Shown one piece after another: positions 16,029-22,934 of a stretch of 27,421 nt of DNA. Location: assembly GCA_017617145.1 (NCBI GenBank), contig JAFZWX010000213.1, positions 1-27,421 of the forward strand, read 5' to 3'. Source of the stretch: Treponema sp. (lineage in GTDB: Bacteria > Spirochaetota > Spirochaetia > Treponematales > Treponemataceae). A program made the translations under genes and the position numbers. Every line of letters begins with the position of its first letter. Within the stretch, counting starts at the first letter, position 1. The notes below the pieces were generated by a model, which worked only from the letters and a program-made list of their open reading frames with translations, searched no databases and was not told the origin of the DNA.

Positions 16029-16102
16029 GTGCCTGAGACTTTGTAGCATCCCACGAACGGGGCGAAAAGGAAGTTCGTGTGCTGCTACAAAGCCTCAGGC
16101 AC
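16029..16102. terminator. Large hairpin, probable bidirectional terminator
   Basis: Arms 16029-16058 and 16073-16102 pair over 30 positions with three mismatches (GTGCCTGAG...CTTTGTAGCA...CACGAAC). They lie between the convergent lipoprotein and PTS-IIC genes. The outer end GCCTGAGNC/GCCTCAGGC resembles that of the hairpin at 15300-15378. There is no long T tract, so the terminator role rests mainly on position. Confidence 0.6.
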
Positions 16103-16128
16103 AATTTATTTAACAATATTATTGACTG

Positions 16129-17259
16129 TTATTCTGCTTTGTTTGCCGGAGAAGTTGGTTCTTCGGGTTTTTCAGTTTCTGTTGGTTTTGAAGCTGGTTC
16201 GAGGGATAAGTCGCCTTCTTTTATCCAGCCGATTTTTCTAAATAAAAGTCCAAAGGCCCAGGTCAAAACTGCAGGCAGTACAAAACAAATTAAAACAAGT
16301 CCAAGCCAGTTAAAAAATCCTGGAGTGATTGCAACGGCGCCGTGACCAATTGCAACTTCGCTTGGTTCGTACCAACCCGTAATTACACCTATTTGACCAA
16401 CAAGTCCGCAGGTTCCCATTCCAGAACTTACGGCTGCACCATTCATTTCCATTTTAAAAAGACAGGTTGCAAGAGGACCTGTAATTGCACTTGTTAAAAT
16501 CGGGGCAATCCAGACCTTTGGATTTTTAATAATGTTAGGCATCTGTAACATGCTTGTTCCAAGACCTTGTGAAAGAATGCCTCCCCAGCGGTTTTCGCGG
16601 AAACTCATAACGGCAAATCCGACCATCTGTGCACAACAGCCTGCAACAGCAGCACCACCTGCTAGTCCTGTAAGCCCAAAGGCAGCACAAATTGCAGCTG
16701 AACTAATAGGAAGAGTGAGAGCAACTCCTACAATCACAGAAACAATAATTCCCATCCAGAACGGATGGAGCTTTGTAGACCATACAATCAGCTTGCCGAT
16801 TGAGCTTGCAGCGGCTCCAATATATTTTGCAGTAAGAACAGTAAGAAGGGCTCCGACAAGAATTGTTACTGCAGGAGTAACAATGATATCAACCTTTGTT
16901 TTTTTGCTTACAAGACATCCAAACTCGGCAGCAATAATTGCAATAACTAAAACTGCCAAAGGACCGCCAGCACCACCGGTAACATTTGCAGCAGCACCAA
17001 CAGCAACAAGGCTAAAAAGTACAAGGGCAGGAACACCCATTGCAAAGCCAATTCCAACTGCCATTGCAGCGCCAACAACATGACCTTCTGTTGCAAAGTT
17101 TCCGGCATCAACTAAAAACTGAAAAACCGGATTAACAGAAAGACGCAGCAGCTGTTGTCCCAGTGTTTTAATAATAGTTCCAATAAGCAGGGAAGCAAAA
17201 AGTCCCTGAGCCATTCCACTCATTGCGTCAATTAAGTAACGCTTAACATACTTATTCAT
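16129..17259 (-). CDS. PTS transporter subunit IIC-like membrane protein
   Basis: This 376-residue membrane protein has about nine to ten hydrophobic, Gly/Ala-rich segments. It resembles the PTS_EIIC_2 family (annotated as PTS sugar transporter subunit IIC), with features such as GHVVGAAMAVGIGFAMGVP, GGAGGPLAVLVIAIIAAEFG, HPFWMGIIVSVIVGVALTLPISSAAICAAFGLTGLAGGAAVAGCC and the late IGHGAVAITPGFFNWLG. The C-terminal 20 or so residues are a hydrophilic Pro/Glu/Thr-rich tail. No EIIA or EIIB domain or gene is nearby, so sugar phosphotransfer is unproven and the substrate unknown. AAAGGA precedes the ATG. A good promoter lies about 160 bases upstream, giving a long leader with competing hairpins. 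It probably forms a single-gene transcript ending at the 16029-16102 hairpin. Confidence 0.82.
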   Translation of the reverse strand: MNKYVKRYLIDAMSGMAQGLFASLLIGTIIKTLGQQLLRLSVNPVFQFLVDAGNFATEGHVVGAAMAVGIGFAMGVPALVLFSLVAVGAAANVTGGAGGPLAVLVIAIIAAEFGCLVSKKTKVDIIVTPAVTILVGALLTVLTAKYIGAAASSIGKLIVWSTKLHPFWMGIIVSVIVGVALTLPISSAAICAAFGLTGLAGGAAVAGCCAQMVGFAVMSFRENRWGGILSQGLGTSMLQMPNIIKNPKVWIAPILTSAITGPLATCLFKMEMNGAAVSSGMGTCGLVGQIGVITGWYEPSEVAIGHGAVAITPGFFNWLGLVLICFVLPAVLTWAFGLLFRKIGWIKEGDLSLEPASKPTETEKPEEPTSPANKAE

Positions 17260-17413
17260 AAAAAATCCTTTGAGAAAAAATGTGTTTGTTTTGTGGGCGT
17301 GATTCAGCCCTGTAGTAAATTACGGGAAAATGTTGATACGCGGTGCGCCTTGGCGTCATCGGTAAAGCAGGACACTATGGACTCTGCACTAGTTCATCTT
17401 AAACGTAAAGTCT
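17260..17413 (-). promoter_or_regulatory. Long structured 5' leader of the PTS-IIC-like gene
   Basis: The roughly 150-base predicted leader contains several hairpins. One pairs GCAG with CTGC (17367-17387). One pairs GAT-ACGC with GCGT-ATC (17335-17360). Two further hairpins near the gene are mutually exclusive: GGGC/GCCC (17295-17310) and CCC-GTA/TAC-GGG (17308-17326), which share three bases. Competing hairpins just before a start suggest control by RNA folding. I do not match it to a known riboswitch. A weak resemblance to tRNA-Gln on the plus strand was considered and not accepted. Confidence 0.4.
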
Positions 17414-17419
17414 TTTAGC

Positions 17420-17448
17420 AATTTACAATAAATCAGAAGGTTTGTCAA
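17420..17448 (-). promoter_or_regulatory. Sigma70-type promoter of the PTS-IIC-like gene
   Basis: Read on the minus strand: a consensus TTGACA (17448-17443), a 17-base spacer and TAAATT (17425-17420). It is the closest match to a -35 consensus noticed in the window. Confidence 0.65.
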
Positions 17449-17497
17449 AGGAAACAAACAACAAGGATATAAGTACGCTCTGAAGATTTTTGGTCCA

Positions 17498-17526
17498 TTG
17501 TTAATATTGGTATTTTCCATTATACT
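17498..17526 (+). promoter_or_regulatory. Sigma70-type promoter of the diguanylate cyclase gene
   Basis: TTGTTA (17498-17503), a 17-base spacer and TATACT (17521-17526). The predicted transcript start is about 17533, after the first in-frame ATG at 17531. This supports the second ATG at 17573, which has its own AAGGA. Both -35 and -10 hexamers and the spacing are identical to the purE promoter. Confidence 0.65.
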
Positions 17527-17572
17527 ATAAATGAAAAAAGATTTGTTTTTTGTTAGCGAAAGGAACAGACAA

Positions 17573-18661
17573 ATGAAAGTATTCAGAATTCTGCGAAATT
17601 ATTTTATATATTGCGGATTAGAAAAGGACGATTATAATGCATTAAAAAAAGATGCATATGTTTCAAACTTTGTAATCTGGCGGGTTCTTCATATTTTTCT
17701 GGCAGTTATATTTGGAGGTTTGTTTGTTAGTTCTTTATTTGATTCTATGCTGGAAATAAATAGAATTTTTTATTTTGCAGCTTTCGTTTATTCGGTATTT
17801 ACTATTCCATGCTTTTTTGTTCTTAATAAAAAATCGATTATTCCGCAGTTTATAATTTATTTAACAATGTCTATGCTTTTTATTTTTGGATGTTTAATTT
17901 CCTATAATAAACCCTGGGGACACGCGACAACCTTTGTTACCCTGCTGCTTGTTCTTCCAATGTTCATGGTAGATAAACCTTTTTTTATGGCAATTGAGTT
18001 ATGTTGTGCTTCGACACTGTTTCTTGTTTGGATGCATGGTGTAAAGCCCTACGATGTCTGGAGAACCGATTTTGTTAATGTAATAGTTTATACAATTATA
18101 GGAGTTTTTCTTAATATAATTGCCAACTCTATTCGTATAAGGGAATTTGTTTTAACGCGTGAAATACAAATCCAAAAAGATCTTGATGATTTAACAGGAC
18201 TTAGAAACAAAGGTGCGTTGACCCGAGAGATAAATGAATTTCTTGCAGATTCTATGACAGACAAAGGTCTTTTGTTTATGCTGGATATTGATCATTTTAA
18301 AGCAATAAATGATAACTATGGCCATGATGCAGGAGACAGCGTTCTTGAACAGTTTGGACATTTTCTTAAGCAGGAATTTGTAAATGGAGAAATTGTAGGA
18401 CGCTTTGGCGGAGATGAATTTATTCTGTTTATTAAAAATTCAGACAGTCTTGCTGAAGTAGATAGAATCGCCAATAAAATAAAGTCTCTCGCGGTAGAAA
18501 GAGTTACCATGCCGGACTCTCAAAAAGAGATTAGTGTAAGTATAGGGGTTGCAATTTATCAGGGCCGCGATACAAATTTTTCTGAACTTTTCAAAAAAGC
18601 AGATACAGCTTTGTATTTATCAAAGGCTGATGACAAAAGGGAATATCATATTTTTAAGTAG
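17573..18661 (+). CDS. Membrane-bound GGDEF diguanylate cyclase
   Basis: This 362-residue protein has about six transmembrane segments in residues 35-185 and a C-terminal GGDEF domain (about 203-362). Seen are DLDDLTGLRNKGAL, DIDHFKAINDNYGHDAGD with the metal-binding Asp, and RFGGDEF with GGDEF at 279-283. The signature is intact, so it should make cyclic di-GMP from two GTP. The position normally holding the inhibitory RxxD site reads VNGE, so classical product inhibition is probably absent. The membrane part has no recognised ligand domain and may be the sensor. I chose ATG 17573 because AAGGA lies eight bases upstream and the promoter -10 box sits only four bases before the earlier ATG at 17531. 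A broken CotH-type lipoprotein gene begins two bases after the stop, suggesting a shared transcript. Confidence 0.9.
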   Translation: MKVFRILRNYFIYCGLEKDDYNALKKDAYVSNFVIWRVLHIFLAVIFGGLFVSSLFDSMLEINRIFYFAAFVYSVFTIPCFFVLNKKSIIPQFIIYLTMSMLFIFGCLISYNKPWGHATTFVTLLLVLPMFMVDKPFFMAIELCCASTLFLVWMHGVKPYDVWRTDFVNVIVYTIIGVFLNIIANSIRIREFVLTREIQIQKDLDDLTGLRNKGALTREINEFLADSMTDKGLLFMLDIDHFKAINDNYGHDAGDSVLEQFGHFLKQEFVNGEIVGRFGGDEFILFIKNSDSLAEVDRIANKIKSLAVERVTMPDSQKEISVSIGVAIYQGRDTNFSELFKKADTALYLSKADDKREYHIFK

Positions 18662-18663
18662 TT

Positions 18664-20086
18664 ATGAAAAAAATTAAAAAACTGATTTTAACAATTACAG
18701 CGGTTTGTGTTGCACTGTGTTCATGCTGAACTTTATGTTTACGAAAAAGACGGCCGTGCCTGGACTCTTGAGAATGTAGGCTTCAGACTTCGGGGAAACA
18801 CAAGCCGAATCTGTCCTCAGGGTATTGATAACGGAAGGGAACAGGGGCAGAAAAGTTATACCTGGAATCCCGATTATTTTCATTATGCAGAAAAACCTAA
18901 TGACGATTACAGGCAGAGTCACTTTAAGGTAGATTTTGAAGAATTCCTTACAGATGATGAAGAACAGAAAATGGCAGGTTGTATGAAGGGTGTTGCCCTA
19001 AAGCGAATGGATAATTCCTGTACCCGAGAAATTTTCTGTTATGATTTGTTCCGCAAAAATGGAATATGGACAGCGCCTCGTGCAAGTCATACAAGGCTGC
19101 AATTAAATATCATAGAAGACCTGGAAGATAATTCTGTAACAACTGTAAACTTTGGTGTTTATGAAATGTTTGAAGAAGTAAACAAGCAGTCTCTTAAGGA
19201 GCGCGACAGTGAAAATAATACGGCTCAGAATGCCTGGAAAAACAACAAAGGAAATTTGTGGAAGGGTCACAGCGATTTGACGGCAGGTTCTATTGAGCAG
19301 GCCGGTGTAGAAGATATAAAGATTTTCTACGAAGGCGAAACAATTGAAGGTAACAATGTTGTTTACAAAGAAGATGGCAACGGCCGCATAGGTTATGTTT
19401 TTGACAGTTATAATCTGGACTTAAAAACAAACAAAGATAAATTAGATTCCGCAAAAAAAGAGCTTAACGGTTTTATTGCAGATCTTAATAATTTGCCGAA
19501 TCCCGCAGACGAAAATGATTCAGTTGCCATTGAGCAGATAAAGGCCTTTTACGAAAAGTGGTTCGACATGGACTTTTTCTTAAAAACTTATGCCATAAAC
19601 ATTTTGTGCGGCATGGATGATGACTACTGGGGCAACAAAAATAATTACTATCTTTATTTTGATACCGGCAAAAACGGTTCGGGCAAGGTTTATTTTATTC
19701 CTTTTGATTACGATAATTCACTTGGTAACTCCATTTTTGAAGGTGGCTTTAAGCACAATCCTTTAGATTGGGGCAGGGGCGAAAACCGTCCTCTTATAGA
19801 TAAGCTTTTGCAGGTTCCGGAGTACAAGCAGAAGTTCAAGGATTATCTTCTTGAGGTTTCTGCCAATGAATACTGGAGCTATGAACGCTGCAGCAAACTT
19901 TTTCAGGATTGGGGTCAGATGTGTAAACCATATTTATACAGCCCGGATTTGAACTGTAAGTATGTGGGAGTAAATCATTTTTTCACCGATTACATCTGGT
20001 GCAATTACGGTTATTCACTCGTGAACAAATACAACAATCTTTACGATGCCACCCGCCGCTCGTTCGAAAAGTGGCTAAGTGAATAA
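18664..20086 (+). pseudogene. CotH-kinase-family lipoprotein gene broken by an internal deletion/frameshift
   Basis: The ATG at 18664, two bases after the GGDEF stop, starts a 21-residue lipoprotein signal ending in the lipobox ALCSC; a TGA follows at 18727-18729. The adjacent frame, open from 18707 to 20086, encodes the body of a CotH-family protein: VHAELYVYEKDG, VGFRLRGNTS, HFKVDFEEFL, LKRMDN, then GMDDDYWGNKNNYYLYFD and IPFDYDNSLG, which supply the expected metal/ATP-binding acids. CotH proteins are atypical protein kinases first known from spore coats. The segment usually found between signal and RGN motif is missing, and the frames do not match. A GTG at 18707 could start a 459-residue unexported form, but no Shine-Dalgarno site supports it. 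I therefore call it a recent pseudogene; a sequencing error alone would not explain the missing segment. Confidence 0.72.
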
Positions 20087-20095
20087 AAAATCGTG

Positions 20096-20124
20096 TTGTT
20101 ATAAAATAGTTTTTTCATTATACT
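20096..20124 (+). promoter_or_regulatory. Promoter of purE giving a leaderless mRNA
   Basis: TTGTTA (20096-20101), a 17-base spacer and TATACT (20119-20124). The ATG is six bases after the -10 box, so the predicted transcript begins at or next to the A of the start codon. No Shine-Dalgarno site is visible. Confidence 0.65.
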
Positions 20125-20130
20125 CACAAT

Positions 20131-20616
20131 ATGAAAGTAGCAATTTTTTTTGGTTCCAAATCGGACAAGGACACAATGAAAAAGGCTGCCGATGTGCTTA
20201 CAGAATTTGGCGTTGATTACAAAGCCTATATTATTTCTGCACACAGGGCAGGGGCTCTTCTTAAGAAAACCGTAGAACAGGTAGAAGCCGACGGCGCTCA
20301 GGTTATTATTGCCGGGGCTGGATTGGCAGCGGCTCTTCCTGGTGTAATTGCGGGAATTACTACGCTCCCAGTTATTGGTGTACCGCTGGAATGTGTAAGT
20401 GATAAGTCGAATGGTCTTGGCGGAATGGACGCTCTTTTGAGTATTGTCCAAATGCCACCTCAGATTCCGGTTGCTACTGTTGGAATTAATAGTGCCAAGA
20501 ATGCGGCTTATCTTGCCTTGCAGATTCTCGCTTTGCAGGACAAAGATTTGGCACAGAAGCTTAAGGATTTTAGAGCTAAATTAGTTGCTTCTGCTGAATT
20601 GGATGTGGTTTTTTGA
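20131..20616 (+). CDS. purE: PurE, N5-CAIR mutase or AIR carboxylase, with an unusual active-site loop
   Basis: This 161-residue protein matches PurE, which acts at the carboxylation step (CAIR formation) of purine synthesis and works as an octamer. Seen are GSKSD near the N-terminus, SAHRA (usually SAHRTP), IIAGAGLAAALPGVIAGITTLPVIGVP and LSIVQMPPQIPVATVGINSAKNAA. Most motifs resemble class I PurE, whereas known spirochaetal class II PurE has SAHKT and AGRSNALSG. The loop reads AGLAAALPG, without the histidine found in E. coli (GAAHLPG). No purK is in the window, so whether it uses CO2 or N5-CAIR is open. It is the first gene of a purE-purM-purN series, driven by a near-leaderless promoter, and is separated from purM by a four-helix-bundle cassette. 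Confidence 0.93.
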   Translation: MKVAIFFGSKSDKDTMKKAADVLTEFGVDYKAYIISAHRAGALLKKTVEQVEADGAQVIIAGAGLAAALPGVIAGITTLPVIGVPLECVSDKSNGLGGMDALLSIVQMPPQIPVATVGINSAKNAAYLALQILALQDKDLAQKLKDFRAKLVASAELDVVF

Positions 20617-20618
20617 TA

Positions 20619-20652
20619 TTAGTTAATAGTAAATAGGGAATAGTAAATAGTA
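20619..20652 (+). repeat. Left inverted repeat of the S23-type cassette
   Basis: About 34 bases, starting TTAGTTAATAG and containing the 12-mer AATAGTAAATAG twice (20625-20636 and 20639-20650). It is an imperfect reverse complement of 21036-21070. It begins three bases after the purE stop and ends at the ORF start. Confidence 0.75.
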
Positions 20653-21017
20653 TGCAGATTGTAGACTATAAGGAATTAATTATCTGGCAAAAGTCAATGG
20701 ATTTAGTTTCTGAAGTTTATAAACTTGCAAAAAAGCTTCCCAAGGAAGAGACATATGTTTTGTCTGATCAAATAAGACGATCTGCTATTTCTATTCCATC
20801 AAACATAGCAGAGGGAAATGGTCGTCATTCTGTGAAGGAATATGGGTATTTTCTTTCAATTGCCAGAGGATCAATTGCAGAATTAGAAACTCAATTGTTA
20901 CTTGGTGAAAGAATTGGATATTGGGAATCAAAAGATTTAACACAATCATTTGATTTAATAACAGAAATAAGAAAAATGCTTACAAAAATAAAGCATAATC
21001 TAGCAATCAAAGAATAG
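20652..21017 (+). CDS. Four-helix-bundle protein (S23 / 23S rRNA intervening-sequence family)
   Basis: This 121-residue, all-helical protein matches the four-helix-bundle family first seen in intervening sequences of 23S rRNA in Leptospira and Coxiella. Typical features are the opening YKELIIWQKSMDLVSEVYKLAKKLP, then LSDQIRRSAISIPSNIAEGNGR, YGYFLSIARGSIAELETQL and a last helix rich in Lys. The family's biochemical role is not settled; members probably bind nucleic acid as oligomers, and the related Avd acts in diversity-generating retroelements. Here it is not in an rRNA gene: it sits between purE and purM, flanked by AT-rich inverted repeats of about 35 bases, as if inserted as a unit. It has no proper Shine-Dalgarno site, only GGGA within the repeat. 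It has no evident link to purine synthesis. Confidence 0.9.
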   Translation: MQIVDYKELIIWQKSMDLVSEVYKLAKKLPKEETYVLSDQIRRSAISIPSNIAEGNGRHSVKEYGYFLSIARGSIAELETQLLLGERIGYWESKDLTQSFDLITEIRKMLTKIKHNLAIKE

Positions 21018-21035
21018 TAATAAATAAAGAAAAGA

Positions 21036-21070
21036 TACTATTTTCTATTTTACTATTTACTATTCACTAA
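21036..21070 (-). repeat. Right inverted repeat of the S23-type cassette
   Basis: About 35 bases ending TATTCACTAA. Its reverse complement starts TTAGTGAATAGTAAATAG and aligns with the left repeat at 20619 with a few mismatches and a 1-base gap. It ends 9 bases before the purM Shine-Dalgarno AAGGAG (21080-21085). Confidence 0.75.
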
Positions 21071-21092
21071 CGCGACTGCAAGGAGCGAACAA

Positions 21093-22187
21093 ATGGCAAG
21101 TTACAAAGAAAGTGGTGTAGATGTAGAAGAAGGATACCGTGCGGTAAATAAATATAAAGAGCATGCTAAGAGGACTGCAATTCCGGGCTTGCTCACAGGA
21201 CTGGGAAGCTTTAACGGAATGTTTGAAGTGCCTAAGGGTTATAAGAATCCTGTTATTGTTAGCGGTACTGACGGCGTTGGAACAAAGCTGGACATTGCGT
21301 TCAAAATGAAAAAATATGACACTGTTGGAATTGACTGTGTTGCAATGAGCGTAAATGATATTCTTTGTTCCGGTGTGCAGACACTGTTCTTCCTTGATTA
21401 TGTTGCCTGCGGAAAACTTGATGCAGATGTTGCTGCTGATTTAGTTAAAGGTGTTGCAGACGGTTGTGTTGATACTGGTTGTGCCCTGCTTGGCGGCGAA
21501 ACTGCAGAAATGCCTGATTTTTATGATGATGGAAAATATGACCTTGCCGGCTTTGGAGTAGGGGTAGGCGAAAAAAAGGATATGATTACCGGCGAAGATA
21601 TTAAGGCTGGCGATGTTCTGATTGGACTTAGTTCAACAGGAGTTCATTCAAACGGCTTTAGTCTTGTTCGCAAACTGGTACAGAATTTTGATGATCCTTT
21701 TATTCTTGACGGAAAAGAAACCGGAAAGACAATCGGCGAAATGCTGCTAACTCCAACACGCATTTATGTAAAGCCTGTTATGGAAGTACTTGGAAAATAC
21801 AGAAAGGCTGTTCATGGAATGGTTCACATTACAGGCGGCGGCTTTTACGAAAATATTCCGCGCATGTATCCAAAGGCAAAGGATGCTAAAAAGCAGCTGA
21901 TTTCTGTTATCAAAAAAGACAGCTGGAGCATTCCTCCGGTATTTGGTGAACTGATTAAGAGAGGTGCAGACCTTTCTACTATTTACAATACCTTTAATAT
22001 GGGAATTGGTTTTGTTCTTGCGGTAAGTGCTAAACAGGCAGATGCCATTGTAGAAATGTTTAACACAAATGCGGCTAAATACCACAAGGATTATTGTCCT
22101 GATATGAAGGCATACATTATTGGTAGAGTAGAGTATGCACAGAATGAGGTGAAATCGCAGAAGGATGCGGTTTTGTTTGAAGACTGA
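21093..22187 (+). CDS. purM: Phosphoribosylformylglycinamidine cyclo-ligase (AIR synthetase)
   Basis: This 364-residue protein is PurM, which closes the imidazole ring: FGAM plus ATP gives AIR. Seen are the start YKESGVDVEEGYRAV, SGTDGVGTKLDIAF, the ATP-site segment DCVAMSVNDILCSG, GCALLGGETAEMP and LIGLSSTGVHSNGFSLVRKL, then HITGGGFYENIPRM. Compared with the common roughly 345-residue enzyme it has a few extra residues but all domains. AAGGAG lies seven bases before the ATG. It is the second purine gene of the series; its product AIR is the substrate for the PurE step, and the next gene, eight bases downstream, is purN. A four-helix-bundle cassette splits it from purE. Confidence 0.97.
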   Translation: MASYKESGVDVEEGYRAVNKYKEHAKRTAIPGLLTGLGSFNGMFEVPKGYKNPVIVSGTDGVGTKLDIAFKMKKYDTVGIDCVAMSVNDILCSGVQTLFFLDYVACGKLDADVAADLVKGVADGCVDTGCALLGGETAEMPDFYDDGKYDLAGFGVGVGEKKDMITGEDIKAGDVLIGLSSTGVHSNGFSLVRKLVQNFDDPFILDGKETGKTIGEMLLTPTRIYVKPVMEVLGKYRKAVHGMVHITGGGFYENIPRMYPKAKDAKKQLISVIKKDSWSIPPVFGELIKRGADLSTIYNTFNMGIGFVLAVSAKQADAIVEMFNTNAAKYHKDYCPDMKAYIIGRVEYAQNEVKSQKDAVLFED

Positions 22188-22194
22188 TTATAAT

Positions 22195-22824
22195 ATGAAA
22201 ATAAATACAGCGGTGCTTGTAAGCGGTGGTGGAACCAATCTGCAGGCTCTTATTGATTACGAACAGGCTCAAGGAGAAAAATGCCCTTACAAAATTGTGT
22301 GCGTAATAAGCGACCACAAAGATGCATTTGCACTTGAGCGTGCGGCTAAGGCAGGCATTCCTGCTACAGTTCGTAGTCCCTATTCTGTAATGGGTAAAGA
22401 GAATGCGCAGACCGCAGATCGTGATACAAAACGTCGTGCTGTGAGTGATGCAATGCTTAAAGATTGCAAGGATTACGGGGCACAGGTAATTGTAGAGGCA
22501 GGCTGCCTTACAGTTTTGTCTGGTCCAATCCTTAGCGAGTATGCAGACAGAATTATTAATCTGCATCCAGCATTGCTGCCAAAATACGGCGGAGTTGGAA
22601 TGTGGGGACATCATGTTCACGAGGCTGTGCTTGCCAACGGCGAAAAGGAAAGCGGCTGTACCGTTCATCTTGTAAACGAGGTTTGCGATGGCGGTAAGAT
22701 TCTTTTGCAAAAGAAGGTTCCTGTTTTGCCGGATGACACACCAGACACTCTGTATGCCCGTATTGCACCACACGAGCACGAAGCATTGCTGGAAGGTCTT
22801 CTTATTCTGTGTAATAATTTTTAG
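22195..22824 (+). CDS. purN: Phosphoribosylglycinamide formyltransferase
   Basis: This 209-residue protein is PurN (GAR transformylase), which moves a formyl group from 10-formyltetrahydrofolate to GAR. Seen are the Gly-rich start VLVSGGGTNLQAL and the catalytic trio Asn122 and His124 in INLHPALLPKYGG and Asp165 in NEVCDGGKIL. I chose the ATG at 22195, seven bases after the purM stop: it puts MKINTAVLVSGGG at the usual distance, whereas an upstream in-frame ATG at 22165 would add ten residues overlapping purM. A weak GAAG in the purM end may serve as ribosome site. It closes the purine series and is followed by palindromic repeats. Confidence 0.95.
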   Translation: MKINTAVLVSGGGTNLQALIDYEQAQGEKCPYKIVCVISDHKDAFALERAAKAGIPATVRSPYSVMGKENAQTADRDTKRRAVSDAMLKDCKDYGAQVIVEAGCLTVLSGPILSEYADRIINLHPALLPKYGGVGMWGHHVHEAVLANGEKESGCTVHLVNEVCDGGKILLQKKVPVLPDDTPDTLYARIAPHEHEALLEGLLILCNNF

Positions 22825-22825
22825 G

Positions 22826-22916
22826 TGTCATTCCCTTAGCGGAATAGTGTCATTCCCGTGCTTGACACGGGAATCTGTCTTATGTTGAGATTGTCGGGTC
22901 AAGCCCGACAATGACA
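22826..22916. repeat. Cluster of palindromic units after purN
   Basis: A short unit (22826-22847, stem ATTCC/GGAAT, edge TGTCATT) is followed by two full 29-nt units, 22848-22876 and 22888-22916. The two full units are identical in sequence to those at 6031-6059 and 6072-6100 and have the same order; the spacer differs. They begin one base after the purN stop and end 18 bases before the ABC transporter start. Confidence 0.8.
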
Positions 22917-22934
22917 AAGTAACAAAATAATATT

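Noticed and set aside
17340..17400. tRNA-Gln-like stretch on the plus strand (GGCGTCATCGGTAAAGC followed by ATGGACTCTG and GTTCATC).
   Set aside because: The acceptor stem and a 7-base anticodon loop with a paired 5-bp stem cannot be formed, and the region is better explained as part of the minus-strand leader of the PTS-IIC-like gene.
17531..17572. Earlier ATG start for the GGDEF protein at 17531.
   Set aside because: It is only four bases after a good -10 box and lacks a ribosome site, whereas 17573 has AAGGA at the right distance. Not fully excluded.
20652..21017. Four-helix-bundle ORF as the Avd protein of a diversity-generating retroelement.
   Set aside because: No reverse transcriptase, template repeat or variable repeat lies nearby, and the sequence fits the general S23/IVP family.
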